This document shows, piece by piece, positions 35,325 through 43,997 of a stretch of DNA of 64,000 nucleotides (the first letter of the stretch is position 1; every line of letters begins with the position of its first letter). Under the pieces are notes generated by a model that searched no databases, had not been told where the DNA came from, and was given only the letters and a program-made list of their open reading frames with translations. The translations under genes and the position numbers were made by a program. Origin of the DNA: [Mycobacterium] crassicus (GTDB lineage Bacteria > Actinomycetota > Actinomycetes > Mycobacteriales > Mycobacteriaceae); NCBI RefSeq assembly GCF_020181615.1, contig NZ_CP084029.1:3578800-3642799 (forward strand). The letters are read 5' to 3'.

Positions 35325-38300
35325 CAGCGGTCCTCCAGATCCCCTTCCACATCCAGGTATGCCTGCTGCAGCGCCGCCATGGTCTCAGGATCCGGCTGCG
35401 CCCACAGGCCCCGGTCGGCGGCCTCCTTGAGTCGCTCCACGATGCCCTGCAACGCCCACGGGTTGGACTTGTCCAGGAACTCGCGGGTTTCGGGGTCCAG
35501 CACATACTCGGCGGCGAGCTTCTCGTACATCCAGTCGTGCACCACCCCGGCGGTGGCGTCGAAACCGAACAGGTAGTCGACGGTGGCGGCCAGCTCGAAC
35601 GCACCTTTGTAGCCGTGCCGGCGCATCGCCGAGATCCAGCGCGGGTTGACCACCCGGGCCCGGAACACCCGGGCCGTCTCCTCGGCCAGCGTGCGGGTGC
35701 GGACGGCATCCGGTGACGTCGAGTCCCCCACGTAGGCCTTCGGGTCGGCTCCGGTGAGTGCACGCACGGTCGCGATCATCCCACCGTGGTAGACGAAGTA
35801 GTCGTCGGAATCGGCGATGTCGTGCTCGCGGGTGTCGATGTTCTTGGCGGCCACCTTGATCCGGCGGTAGTTGACCCGCATATCGTCAGCAGCCGGTGCA
35901 CCCTCCAATCCGCGACCGTAGGCGAACCCACCCCAGGTGGTGTAGACCTCGGCCAGATCCTTGTCGTCGCGCCAGGTTCCGGATTCGATCACCTGCAGGA
36001 TGCCGGCCCCGTAGGAGCCGGGCGCCGACCCGAAGACCCGGGTGGTGGCCCGGCGCAGGTCGCCGTGATCGGCCAGGTCGGCGCGGGCATGCGCCGCCAC
36101 GAAGTTCGCCTCGTCCGGCTCGTCGAGGGTCGCCACCATCTGCACCGCGTCGTCCAGCATCGTCACGACGTGCGGGAAGGCATCCCGGAAGAATCCCGAG
36201 ATTCGCACCGTCACATCGATTCTGGGCCGGCCGAGCTCCTCGCATGAGATCACCTCGAGCCCGGACACCCGCCGGGACGCCTCATCCCACTCGGGACGCA
36301 CCCCGAGCAGAGCCAGCACCTCGGCGACATCATCACCGGAGGTGCGCATCGCCGAGGTGCCCCACACCGACAACCCCACCGACTCCGGGTACCCGCCGGT
36401 GTCATCGAGGTAGCGCCGCACCAGTGAATCGGCCATCGCCTGCCCGGTCTGCCACGCCAGCCGGGACGGCACCGCCCGCGGGTCGACGGTGTAGAAGTTG
36501 CGTCCGGTGGGCAGCACGTTGACCAGGCCGCGCAGCGGCGACCCGGAAGGACCCGGCCGCACGAACCCCCCGTCCAGCGCGTGCAGCACCGAGTCCAGCT
36601 CGGCCGAGGTGCCGGCCAGCCGCGGAACCACCTCGGTGGCGGCGAATCTCAGCACCCGACTCACCTCGGGGTCGGGATGCAGCGAGTCGGCGGCCGCGGC
36701 ATCCCAACCCGTCGCCTCCATGGCTTCGATGAGTTGCCGGGCGCACTCCTCGATCTCGTCGACCGTGGCGGCCGGAGCGTCCTCCTTGAGCCCCAACGCG
36801 GCACGCAGCCCGGGCACCGCGTGGTCCACCCCGCCCCACACCTGCGGGGCCCGCAGGATCGCCAGCACCAGATTCACCCGCTCCGGGCCGGCCGGGGCAC
36901 CGCCGAGCACGTGCAGGCCGTCGCGGATCTGGGCGTCCTTGATCTCGCAGAGCCAGCCGTCTACGTGCAGCAGGAAGTCGTCGAACTCCTCGTCATCGGG
37001 CCGCTCGTCCAGGCCCAGATCGCGATGCATCTCCGCGGCCCGCATCAGGTTCCAGATCTCGCCGCGGATCGCCGGCAGCTTGGCCGGGTCCATGGACGCG
37101 ATGTTGCCGTACTCGTCGAGCAGCTGTTCCAACCGCGCGATGTCGCCGTAGGACTCCGCACGCGCCATCGGGGGAATCAGATGGTCGACGATGGTGGCGT
37201 GCGCCCGGCGTTTGGCCTGGGCACCCTCGCCGGGATCGTTGACCAGGAACGGGTAGATCAGCGGCAGATCGGCGATCATGGCGTCGGTGGCACAGGAGGA
37301 AGACAGCGCCGCGGTTTTACCGGGCAGCCACTCCATCGAGCCGTGCTTGCCCAGGTGGATCACCGCATGTGCACCGAAACCATGTGCCAGCCAACGGTAT
37401 GCGGCCAGGTAGTGGTGGCTCGGCGGCAGATCCGGGTCGTGGTAGATCGCCACCGGGTTCTCCCCGAACCCGCGCGGCGGCTGGATCATCAAAACGATGT
37501 TTCCCGATCGCATTGCAGCCAAAACGATCTCGCCGGCATCGTTGACGAACAGTTTGCCCGGCGCCGAGCCCCACGCCTGCGCCATCGCGTCGCGCAGGTC
37601 GTCGGGCAGTTCGGCGGTCCACTGCGCGTACTGCTGCGCGGTCACCCGCACCTGCGCGTCGGCCAACTGCGTCGCGCTCAGCCAGTCCTCGTCTTGGCCG
37701 CCGGCCTCGATCAGGGTGTGGATCAACCGATCCCCTGCCTGAGTCTCGTCAGCAACATCCAGCACCCCGAAGCAGTCTCCGACGTCGTAGCCCTCCGCCG
37801 ACAACCGCTGCAGCAGCCGCACCGCCGACACCGGGGTGTCCAGTCCGACCGCGTTACCCACCCGGGAGTGCTTGGTGGGATAGGCCGACAACACCAGCGC
37901 CAGCTTCTTGTCGGCATTCGGGATGTGGCGCAGCACCGCGTGATTCACCACCACTCCGGCAACGCGTGCGCAGCGCTCAGCATCGGCGGCGTAGTGCGGC
38001 AGCCCGTCGTCGTCGATCTCCTTGAACGAGAACGGGACCGTGATGATCCGGCCGTCGAACTCGGGAATGGCGATCTGGGTGGCCGAGTCCAGCGGGGTCA
38101 CGCCGTCGTCGTTGGCCTCCCAGTCCGCCCGCGACGACGCCAGGCACAACCCCTGGAACACCGGGATGTCCAGCGCGGCAATCCGTTCGATGTCCCACGC
38201 GCCGTCGTCGTCGCCGGCGCTGACGGTCGCCGTGGCGTTCATCGCGCCGCCGGCCGCCAGCATGCAGACCACCACCGCGTCCAGCGTCCCCAGCGCGTCG

Positions 38301-38902
38301 AAGAGGTCGTCGGGGGCGTTGCGCAGCGAGGCGGCGAAGATCGGCACCCCGACCGCCCGGCCGGTCGCGTCGATGGCGTCGGCCAGGGCGTGGGCGAAAC
38401 CGGCATTGCCGCTGACTTCGTGGGCCCGGTAGTACAGCACCCCGATCCGCACCGCGTCGGAAGCCGCTGCTGGCCGCTGGGCGTATCCCCACTCCGGGAT
38501 CACCGCGGGCTCCTCGAAGCCCTCCCCGGTCAGCAGCACCGTGTCGCACAGGAAAGCGTGCAGCTGAGCCAGGTTGGCCGGCCCGCCCTCGGCGAGATAG
38601 GCGTGCGCCTGCGCGGCCAGCCCGATCGGGACCGTCGAGCACTCCATCAGCTCGGCGTTGGGTGATCGCTCCCCGCCGAGCACCACCAACGGCAGGCCGG
38701 TCGCCCGCAGCAGCGTCAGCTCATCGGCGATCTCGGCCGACGAGCCCAGGATTCGCAGCACCACCACGTCGGCCCCGTCGAGCACCGGTCCGATGTCATG
38801 GCGCGCGGGGTTGCCGAGCCGGTAGGCGGCCCCGCTGGCCCGCGCCGACAACAGGTCGGTGTCAGAGGTGGAGAGCAGGGCGATACGCCGGACATCAGAC
38901 AT
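35324..38902 (-). CDS. cobN: Cobaltochelatase large subunit CobN
   Basis: ATP-dependent insertion of cobalt into hydrogenobyrinic acid a,c-diamide. The 1192 residues fit the CobN/ChlH family. Typical blocks are KKLALVLSAYPTKHSRVGNAVGLDTP, split around residue 330, YHDPDLPPSHHYLAAYRWL, AVIHLGKHGSMEWLPGK and LPTGRNFYTVDPRAVPSRLAW. ATG 38902 gives the usual MSDVRRIALLS start; the longer frame would cross the riboswitch. It has an SD GAGGAGG and a cobalamin riboswitch upstream, and leads cobF-cobQ-cobK. The partner ATPase is probably the chelatase at 22019-23959. Confidence 0.95.
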   Translation of the reverse strand: MSDVRRIALLSTSDTDLLSARASGAAYRLGNPARHDIGPVLDGADVVVLRILGSSAEIADELTLLRATGLPLVVLGGERSPNAELMECSTVPIGLAAQAHAYLAEGGPANLAQLHAFLCDTVLLTGEGFEEPAVIPEWGYAQRPAAASDAVRIGVLYYRAHEVSGNAGFAHALADAIDATGRAVGVPIFAASLRNAPDDLFDALGTLDAVVVCMLAAGGAMNATATVSAGDDDGAWDIERIAALDIPVFQGLCLASSRADWEANDDGVTPLDSATQIAIPEFDGRIITVPFSFKEIDDDGLPHYAADAERCARVAGVVVNHAVLRHIPNADKKLALVLSAYPTKHSRVGNAVGLDTPVSAVRLLQRLSAEGYDVGDCFGVLDVADETQAGDRLIHTLIEAGGQDEDWLSATQLADAQVRVTAQQYAQWTAELPDDLRDAMAQAWGSAPGKLFVNDAGEIVLAAMRSGNIVLMIQPPRGFGENPVAIYHDPDLPPSHHYLAAYRWLAHGFGAHAVIHLGKHGSMEWLPGKTAALSSSCATDAMIADLPLIYPFLVNDPGEGAQAKRRAHATIVDHLIPPMARAESYGDIARLEQLLDEYGNIASMDPAKLPAIRGEIWNLMRAAEMHRDLGLDERPDDEEFDDFLLHVDGWLCEIKDAQIRDGLHVLGGAPAGPERVNLVLAILRAPQVWGGVDHAVPGLRAALGLKEDAPAATVDEIEECARQLIEAMEATGWDAAAADSLHPDPEVSRVLRFAATEVVPRLAGTSAELDSVLHALDGGFVRPGPSGSPLRGLVNVLPTGRNFYTVDPRAVPSRLAWQTGQAMADSLVRRYLDDTGGYPESVGLSVWGTSAMRTSGDDVAEVLALLGVRPEWDEASRRVSGLEVISCEELGRPRIDVTVRISGFFRDAFPHVVTMLDDAVQMVATLDEPDEANFVAAHARADLADHGDLRRATTRVFGSAPGSYGAGILQVIESGTWRDDKDLAEVYTTWGGFAYGRGLEGAPAADDMRVNYRRIKVAAKNIDTREHDIADSDDYFVYHGGMIATVRALTGADPKAYVGDSTSPDAVRTRTLAEETARVFRARVVNPRWISAMRRHGYKGAFELAATVDYLFGFDATAGVVHDWMYEKLAAEYVLDPETREFLDKSNPWALQGIVERLKEAADRGLWAQPDPETMAALQQAYLDVEGDLEDR

Positions 38903-38904
38903 CC

Positions 38905-39165
38905 ACGATCCTCCTCGGGGTTCGCGCCCCATACAGTCGGTTGCCCCGCGGCCGTATCTGGCTCGAGACGCTGTACCGATCGCGCTGACCTGCTGCGCCC
39001 GGCTGCCGCCGCGCTTGCAGTCACCGCACGCGCCCCTCACAGTGGCGGAACCGCCCCGGAATTGAAGCGGCGGTCCCAGCCTCGGCTCGCCTTCACCGCC
39101 CCTTCGGGCCAACTCCGACGAGCCTCGCTGAACCGCCGGATTCGCACCGGGTTCCTGACGCCACG
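38905..39165 (-). promoter_or_regulatory. Cobalamin riboswitch 2 (cobN-cobF-cobQ-cobK unit)
   Basis: On the minus strand, GGAACCCGGTGCGAATCC (near 39138-39155) and GGTTCCGCCACTGTGAGG (near 39036-39053) are the conserved core. A B12-box-like GAGCCAGATAC is at 38954-38964. About 75 nt separate the two core halves, containing a self-complementary GGCTCG...CGAGCC arm, which is longer than in the other copies. A GGGGCG...CCCC hairpin (38917-38930) touches the cobN ribosome binding site. Confidence 0.88.
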
Positions 39166-39194
39166 AGACGGCGGCCAGCCTAACCCAGTAGGCC

Positions 39195-39400
39195 GTGCAA
39201 GAATGGCGCCGGTAAGGCGATGACAACACAGTGAGGAAGCCGGTGAGAGTCCGGCGCGGTCCCGCCACTGTCATCGGGGAGTGACCCTCATCAGCCACGG
39301 CCCGCAACATGTGGGGCTGGAAGGCGAGGCGAGCAGTGATCCGAAAGCCAGGAGACTCACGTCATCGCGTCCTGCGAACCGGGGCGGTGTACCCCGAGGA
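39195..39400 (+). promoter_or_regulatory. Cobalamin riboswitch 3 (importer unit)
   Basis: The core GGAAGCCGGTGAGAGTCC (39234-39251) is followed by CGGTCCCGCCACTGTCA, and the B12 box GATCCGAAAGCCAGGAGAC lies at 39339-39357. The hairpin GGGGCGGTGTACCCC (39381-39395) directly precedes GAGGAAGC, the likely ribosome binding site for the gene at 39416. It is head-to-head with riboswitch 2, so a small shared promoter region near 39170-39200 must serve both. Confidence 0.93.
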
Positions 39401-39415
39401 AGCTGATGCACGCCC

Positions 39416-40576
39416 ATGTCCCGTGCGCTGCGGGTAGTCCTCGCGTTGGCGCTGGTCACTTCGCTGGCCGGCTGCTCAGCCGAGCACGCCCTGCCGTCCC
39501 CCGACGCGCGTCCCGGCTGCATCACCGACTTCGATGCGGCCGCCGACTACTTCCCGGACAAATCGACACTGTCCGAGGCCACCAACTTCCGGATCGAGTA
39601 CCACCGCAGCTACCAGGTCCTGACCGTTGAACGTCCCTATCTCGGCGGCAAGCCGGTGTCGTACGTGCTGGTGCGCTGCGGCGCGCCGGCCCCGGCGCTG
39701 TCCGGCGAACTGGCCCACGCCCAACAGCTCACGGTCCCGGTGCGCAGCCTCTACTCGGGCTCGACGACCCATCTGGCGATGATCACCGAACTCGAGGCGG
39801 CCGACGTGGTCACCGGTGTGGCCGGCCCGGCCGCGGTCGCCGACCCGCAGATCCGCCGCCGCATCGACAGCGGTGCGATCGTCGGCTATGCGCCCGGCGG
39901 GCAGGTCAACGTCGAGACCGTGCTGCACGCCGGCCCCGACGTGCTGGTCACCCAGGGGATGGACGACCCCGGCTACCCGAAGCTGCGCGATGCCGGGATC
40001 CCCGTGGTCGCCGACGCCGAATGGCTGGAGGCCACCCCGCTGGGTCGCGCCGAATGGATCAAAGTGTTTGCGGCACTGACCGGGACCGAACGCCAGGCCG
40101 GGCAGGCCTACCGGGCCGTCCGCGACCGCTACCGGGAACTGACCGCCCGGGCCGCGGCCGCCAAGCCCGTCGACGTGCTGGTCGGCACCATGTATTCGGG
40201 CAGCTGGTCCATGCCCACCGGCACCAGTTATGCCGGCCGCCTGATCGCCGACGCCGGCGGCGTCTACCCCTGGCTGACCTACACCGGCGCCGAGAACCGG
40301 CAGCTGAACTTCGAGTCGGTCTACGCCCGCGCCGGAAGCGCACCGCTGTGGCTGGTCACCGACGGTTGGAAAACCTTGGGCGACGCGGTATCCCAAGACA
40401 GTCGGTACGGCGAACTGGCCGCGGTCCGCAGCGGCCAGGTGTGGTCGGCGGGCACCACCTATTGGGAACGCGGCACGGCACGACCGGATCTGCTGCTCGG
40501 CGACCTGGTCGCGATCCTGCATCCCGAACTGGCCCCGGGGCATGAATTCGAGTTCTACCGTCAGGTGTCGCGGTGA
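39416..40576 (+). CDS. ABC transporter substrate-binding lipoprotein, BtuF/FecB type
   Basis: A 386-residue type III periplasmic-binding-type protein. The lipobox LAGC puts the lipidated cysteine at C20. The body has SYVLVRCGAP, VPVRSLYSGSTTHLAMITEL, HAGPDVLVTQGMDDPGYPKL, NRQLNFESVYARAG and the terminal LLLGDLVAILHPELAPGHEFEFYRQ. It should capture a metal chelate or corrinoid outside the inner membrane. The cobalamin riboswitch directly upstream makes a corrinoid (or cobalt complex) the best guess. It is coupled by 4 bp to the permease. Confidence 0.88.
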   Translation: MSRALRVVLALALVTSLAGCSAEHALPSPDARPGCITDFDAAADYFPDKSTLSEATNFRIEYHRSYQVLTVERPYLGGKPVSYVLVRCGAPAPALSGELAHAQQLTVPVRSLYSGSTTHLAMITELEAADVVTGVAGPAAVADPQIRRRIDSGAIVGYAPGGQVNVETVLHAGPDVLVTQGMDDPGYPKLRDAGIPVVADAEWLEATPLGRAEWIKVFAALTGTERQAGQAYRAVRDRYRELTARAAAAKPVDVLVGTMYSGSWSMPTGTSYAGRLIADAGGVYPWLTYTGAENRQLNFESVYARAGSAPLWLVTDGWKTLGDAVSQDSRYGELAAVRSGQVWSAGTTYWERGTARPDLLLGDLVAILHPELAPGHEFEFYRQVSR

Positions 40577-41613
40577 AGGCGCGCACCACGCTGGTGCTGA
40601 CCGGGCTGGCCGTCGCGGTGCTGGTGCTGGTGCTGCTGGGTCTGGCGCTCGGGCCGGTGCGGGTGCCGCTGGCGGACACCGTCCGGGTCCTGTTCGGCGC
40701 TGAGGCCTCCGATCCGCGCTGGCAGGTGATCGTGGCGAACATGCGGCTGCCCCGGGTGCTCACCGCGCTGGCCGCCGGGGCCGCGCTCGGGGTCGCCGGG
40801 CTGCAGCTGCAGACCCTGTTCCGCAACACCCTCGCCGATCCCTACATCCTCGGGGTCAGTTCCGGCGCCAGCCTCGGCGTCGCGCTGGTGGTGCTGCTCG
40901 GCGGTGCGGCCGGGGCCGGATTCGCCACCGGCATGGCCGGAATCGGCCGCGCCGGCGCGGTCATCGCGGCGGCACTGGGCGCCGCGGCGATGCTGACGCT
41001 GGTGCTGACGCTGTCCCGCTGGACCCGCTCGGCGGCGACGCTGCTGCTGATCGGGGTGATGATCGGCGCGGCCAGCACCGCGCTGGTGAGTCTGGCGATG
41101 GTCTATGCGGACCCGCAGCGGGTGCAGCAGTTCCTGCTGTGGGGGCTGGGCAGTTTCGCCGGAACCGGCTGGGGCGATCTGCGCCTGCTGCTGCCGCTGG
41201 TGGCGGTCGGTCTGGCCGCCGCGGCGTTGACGATCCGGCCGCTCAACGCCCTGCTGCTCGGCGAGAGTTACGCGGCCACAATGGGTATCAACGTCCGCCG
41301 GGCCCGAGTGATCACGGTCGGTTCGGCATCGCTGCTCGCCGGTGTGACGACCGCGTTCTGCGGGCCGATCGCCTTCATCGGGCTGGTGGTGCCGCACGTC
41401 GCCCGCATCGCCGTCGGTACCTCCGATCACCGGGTGGTGGTACCCGCGGTGACATTGCTGGGTGCTGTGGCCGCGCTGGCGTGCGGCATCGTCAGCCAGG
41501 TACCGGGCAGCGACCTGGTCATTCCGATCAACGCCGTCACCGCGCTGGTCGGGGCCCCGGTCGTGATCACGGTGCTGCTGCGGGCCCGTCGCGGATCGGG
41601 GATGCCGTCGTGA
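40573..41613 (+). CDS. ABC transporter permease, BtuC/FecCD family
   Basis: A 346-residue permease of about ten helices. Family motifs are RLPRVLTALAAGAALGVAGLQLQTLFRN, in two pieces around residue 60, LADPYILGVSSGASLG, LLLIGVMIGAASTAL, LGESYAATMGI and FCGPIAFIGLVVPHVARIAVG. This is the BtuC-type fold used for cobalamin and siderophore import. The GTG start overlaps the binding-protein stop by 4 bp, and its end overlaps the ATPase start by 4 bp. Confidence 0.92.
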   Translation: MKARTTLVLTGLAVAVLVLVLLGLALGPVRVPLADTVRVLFGAEASDPRWQVIVANMRLPRVLTALAAGAALGVAGLQLQTLFRNTLADPYILGVSSGASLGVALVVLLGGAAGAGFATGMAGIGRAGAVIAAALGAAAMLTLVLTLSRWTRSAATLLLIGVMIGAASTALVSLAMVYADPQRVQQFLLWGLGSFAGTGWGDLRLLLPLVAVGLAAAALTIRPLNALLLGESYAATMGINVRRARVITVGSASLLAGVTTAFCGPIAFIGLVVPHVARIAVGTSDHRVVVPAVTLLGAVAALACGIVSQVPGSDLVIPINAVTALVGAPVVITVLLRARRGSGMPS

Positions 41614-43388
41614 CCCCGGCGGTCGTAACACCGACCACCGTGACGCCGGCCGTCGAGCTGGCCGGCCTGGCGATCGGATACCGCCACCGGCGACGCATCG
41701 CCACCGTGGCGACCGGGCTCACCGCGCAGGCCCGCCGCGGCGAGCTGACCGTGCTGATCGGGCCCAACGGCGCCGGCAAGTCCACCCTGATCCGCACCCT
41801 GGCCGGGCTGCAGCCGGCGCTGGGTGGCCGGGTCCTGCTCGACGGCGCCGACCTGACCGGGCTGCCCCGCGACGAACTGGCCCGCCGGGTCGCAGTGGTC
41901 TTGACCGAGCGGATCGACCCGGGCCTGCTGTCGGCGCGGGAACTGGTGGGGCTGGGCCGCATTCCGCACCTGGGCCTGGGCGCCCGGTTGCGCCCCGCCG
42001 ACGAGCAGATCGTGGACTGGGCGCTGGCGGCCACCGGCGCCCAGCACCTGGCGTCGCGGCCGGCCGTGGAGCTCTCCGACGGGGAGTGCCAGCGGGTCCT
42101 GACCGCACGCGCCCTGGCTCAGCAGCCGGGTCTGCTGGTGCTCGACGAGCCGACCGCGTTCCTGGACGTGTCCTCGCGGGCCGGGCTGTTCGGCCTGCTG
42201 CGCAAGCTGGCCCGCGACCAGCAGCTGGCGGTGGTGCTCAGCACCCACGACCTGGAATTGGCGTTGCGGGTGGCAGACCGGGTGTGGCTGCTGGATCCGG
42301 CGGGCACCCTGGTCGATACGGTCGGCGAGGAGCTGATGCTGTCGGGGCGTATCGGCGCGATGTTCGACACCGACACCCTGCGCTTCGACCCGGCCAGCGG
42401 CATGTTCGCGTTCGGTACCGAGGATGGCGGGGGCCGGCGTGCCCGCATCGAGGCGCCCGAACCGCTGCGCGCCGCGCTGATCCGGGTGCTGTCGCGGGAG
42501 GGCTGGGAGACCGGCGGCCCTGCCGAGAACGCTGAAATCGTAGTCACCGCAACTGCTCCCGAGGCGGTCACCCTGCGCTACGCAACGGGCACCACGGTCA
42601 GCGCACTGCGGGACCTGCCGCAGCTGCTGCGCGCCCTGCCCGTGGACTCGCACCGCTCCGCGCCCCAGGATCGGGTGGTCTCGGCGCTGGCCGAGTTAGC
42701 AACCATCAGCCCGTATTTCACGGCGTCGGTGGGGCCGCTCGAGGGGGGTGGCTGGCGTCCGGTCGCCCAGCTCTATACCGACGACGCACTGCTCTCCCGG
42801 GTCGTCGACAACGTCGGGCAGCGCATCGGTGCGGCGGATCTCCGGGTTGCGGTGTCCACGTTCTTCCTGGGATTCGCGGCGCGGCTGTGGTCGATCGGGC
42901 TGGGTGCCCTCGCCGAGCACGGATTGCTGCTCAAGCTGGACCCCGACCAGCTGTGGTACGCCGAATCCAACGGCACTGTCCGACTGCACCTGCCGGATCC
43001 GGCGGCCTGGCATGGTCCGCCGGACGACAAACGCATGGCAGACCTGGAAACGCTGCTGGCCGACCAGATCCTGGACAGACACCTGGCTCCCCTGGCCGCC
43101 GCGGTGCGCCGGCTCGGCCCGATCTCGGCCAAGCTGCTGCGCGGCAATGCCGCCTCCGCCGCGCTGGGAGCCGCCCGGGCCCTGGGAACCAAGCCCGGCT
43201 GGGATCTCGCCCGCAGGTTGTGCGACGACGAACGGCTCACCGACACAATTTGTTTCGACGATTCCGGCACCGACTATCGACGCACCACCTGCTGCCTGTT
43301 CTACCGCACGCCCGGCAGCGGGTTGTGCGGCGACTGCGCACTGACCCACAAACCCGAACTCACCGAGAACAGAGAGGCATCCTCATGA
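41610..43388 (+). CDS. ABC importer ATPase fused to a FhuF-like [2Fe-2S] domain
   Basis: A 592-residue fusion. Residues 15-245 are a BtuD/FecE-type ATPase with Walker A GPNGAGKST (51-59), a modified signature LSDGE near 154, Walker B LLVLDEPTAFLD and the switch histidine in STHDLELAL. From about 340 the chain resembles FhuF ferric-siderophore reductases and ends with C561-C562-x10-C573-x2-C576, the FhuF [2Fe-2S] ligand pattern. A short segment (about 275-335) between them is unassigned. There is no stop between the parts. This suggests the motor carries its own reductase for the imported ligand. Coupled to both neighbours by 4-bp overlaps. Confidence 0.85.
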   Translation: MTPAVVTPTTVTPAVELAGLAIGYRHRRRIATVATGLTAQARRGELTVLIGPNGAGKSTLIRTLAGLQPALGGRVLLDGADLTGLPRDELARRVAVVLTERIDPGLLSARELVGLGRIPHLGLGARLRPADEQIVDWALAATGAQHLASRPAVELSDGECQRVLTARALAQQPGLLVLDEPTAFLDVSSRAGLFGLLRKLARDQQLAVVLSTHDLELALRVADRVWLLDPAGTLVDTVGEELMLSGRIGAMFDTDTLRFDPASGMFAFGTEDGGGRRARIEAPEPLRAALIRVLSREGWETGGPAENAEIVVTATAPEAVTLRYATGTTVSALRDLPQLLRALPVDSHRSAPQDRVVSALAELATISPYFTASVGPLEGGGWRPVAQLYTDDALLSRVVDNVGQRIGAADLRVAVSTFFLGFAARLWSIGLGALAEHGLLLKLDPDQLWYAESNGTVRLHLPDPAAWHGPPDDKRMADLETLLADQILDRHLAPLAAAVRRLGPISAKLLRGNAASAALGAARALGTKPGWDLARRLCDDERLTDTICFDDSGTDYRRTTCCLFYRTPGSGLCGDCALTHKPELTENREASS

Positions 43389-43969
43389 GCGAGAACACCA
43401 TCGCGGGCACCGTCGTCGCCGATCCCCCGATCGTCGACACCGAAGACCGTGGCCGCGAACAACTGTGGCCGTTGCCCACCGATCAGCAGAGCCTGCTGGA
43501 TCTGCTGCACCTGTGCTTCGACGAGTACTGGGACGAGATCTGGTTCGGCATCATCATGCAGGGCGCCGCCTGGGAGGTGGCCGCACCCAACGCACCGCGC
43601 AAGATCTCGATGCTCGACGGCTATGCCACCGTCGACTTCGGCCGCTGGCACTTCCACCTGTGCATCGGCAAGCACCGCGCCAGCGGCTCCGAGCTGGGCC
43701 GGATTCGCCGCTGCACCCGTGCCGAGCTGTACCGGCGAATCGGCAAGGACGGCAACGCGCAGTCCTGGGGCGTGCGGCTCTACAACGGGCGCGACGAGCA
43801 GATGATGACCGTGATGCTGCCGAACCCGTTCCTCACCAACGACCAGCAGATGCGCGAGGAGCCCGAGTGGGGCCAGCTGGAGTTGTGGGACAAGCTCCGC
43901 GACAAATACCTGGGACTGGGACCGGACCCGGTGGACCGCAGCGGAAATCGGATCCGCTGCGGCGGCTGA
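43385..43969 (+). CDS. Conserved protein of unknown function in the corrinoid importer unit
   Basis: A 194-residue soluble protein with distinctive blocks LLDLLHLCFDEYWDEIWFG, WEVAAPNAPRKISMLDGYATV, DFGRWHFHLCIGKHR, RCTRAELYRRIG and SWGVRLYNGRDEQMMTVMLPNPF. The His/Cys/Trp-rich WHFHLCIG segment could bind a metal or cofactor. I recall such proteins (a DUF group) in proteobacteria and actinobacteria near metal or redox genes, but no defined function. It overlaps the ATPase fusion by 4 bp, so it is a co-expressed part of the importer unit. The open frame extending upstream to 42887 is a shadow. Confidence 0.8.
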   Translation: MSENTIAGTVVADPPIVDTEDRGREQLWPLPTDQQSLLDLLHLCFDEYWDEIWFGIIMQGAAWEVAAPNAPRKISMLDGYATVDFGRWHFHLCIGKHRASGSELGRIRRCTRAELYRRIGKDGNAQSWGVRLYNGRDEQMMTVMLPNPFLTNDQQMREEPEWGQLELWDKLRDKYLGLGPDPVDRSGNRIRCGG

Positions 43970-43995
43970 CCCGGGTCCGGTCCAGGCCTGGCCCG
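43970..43995. terminator. Hairpin between convergent importer and PPE units
   Basis: CCGGG and CCCGG surround an inner palindrome CCAGGCCTGG in the 28-bp gap between two convergent genes. It could terminate transcription from both sides. Confidence 0.4.
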
Positions 43996-43997
43996 GT

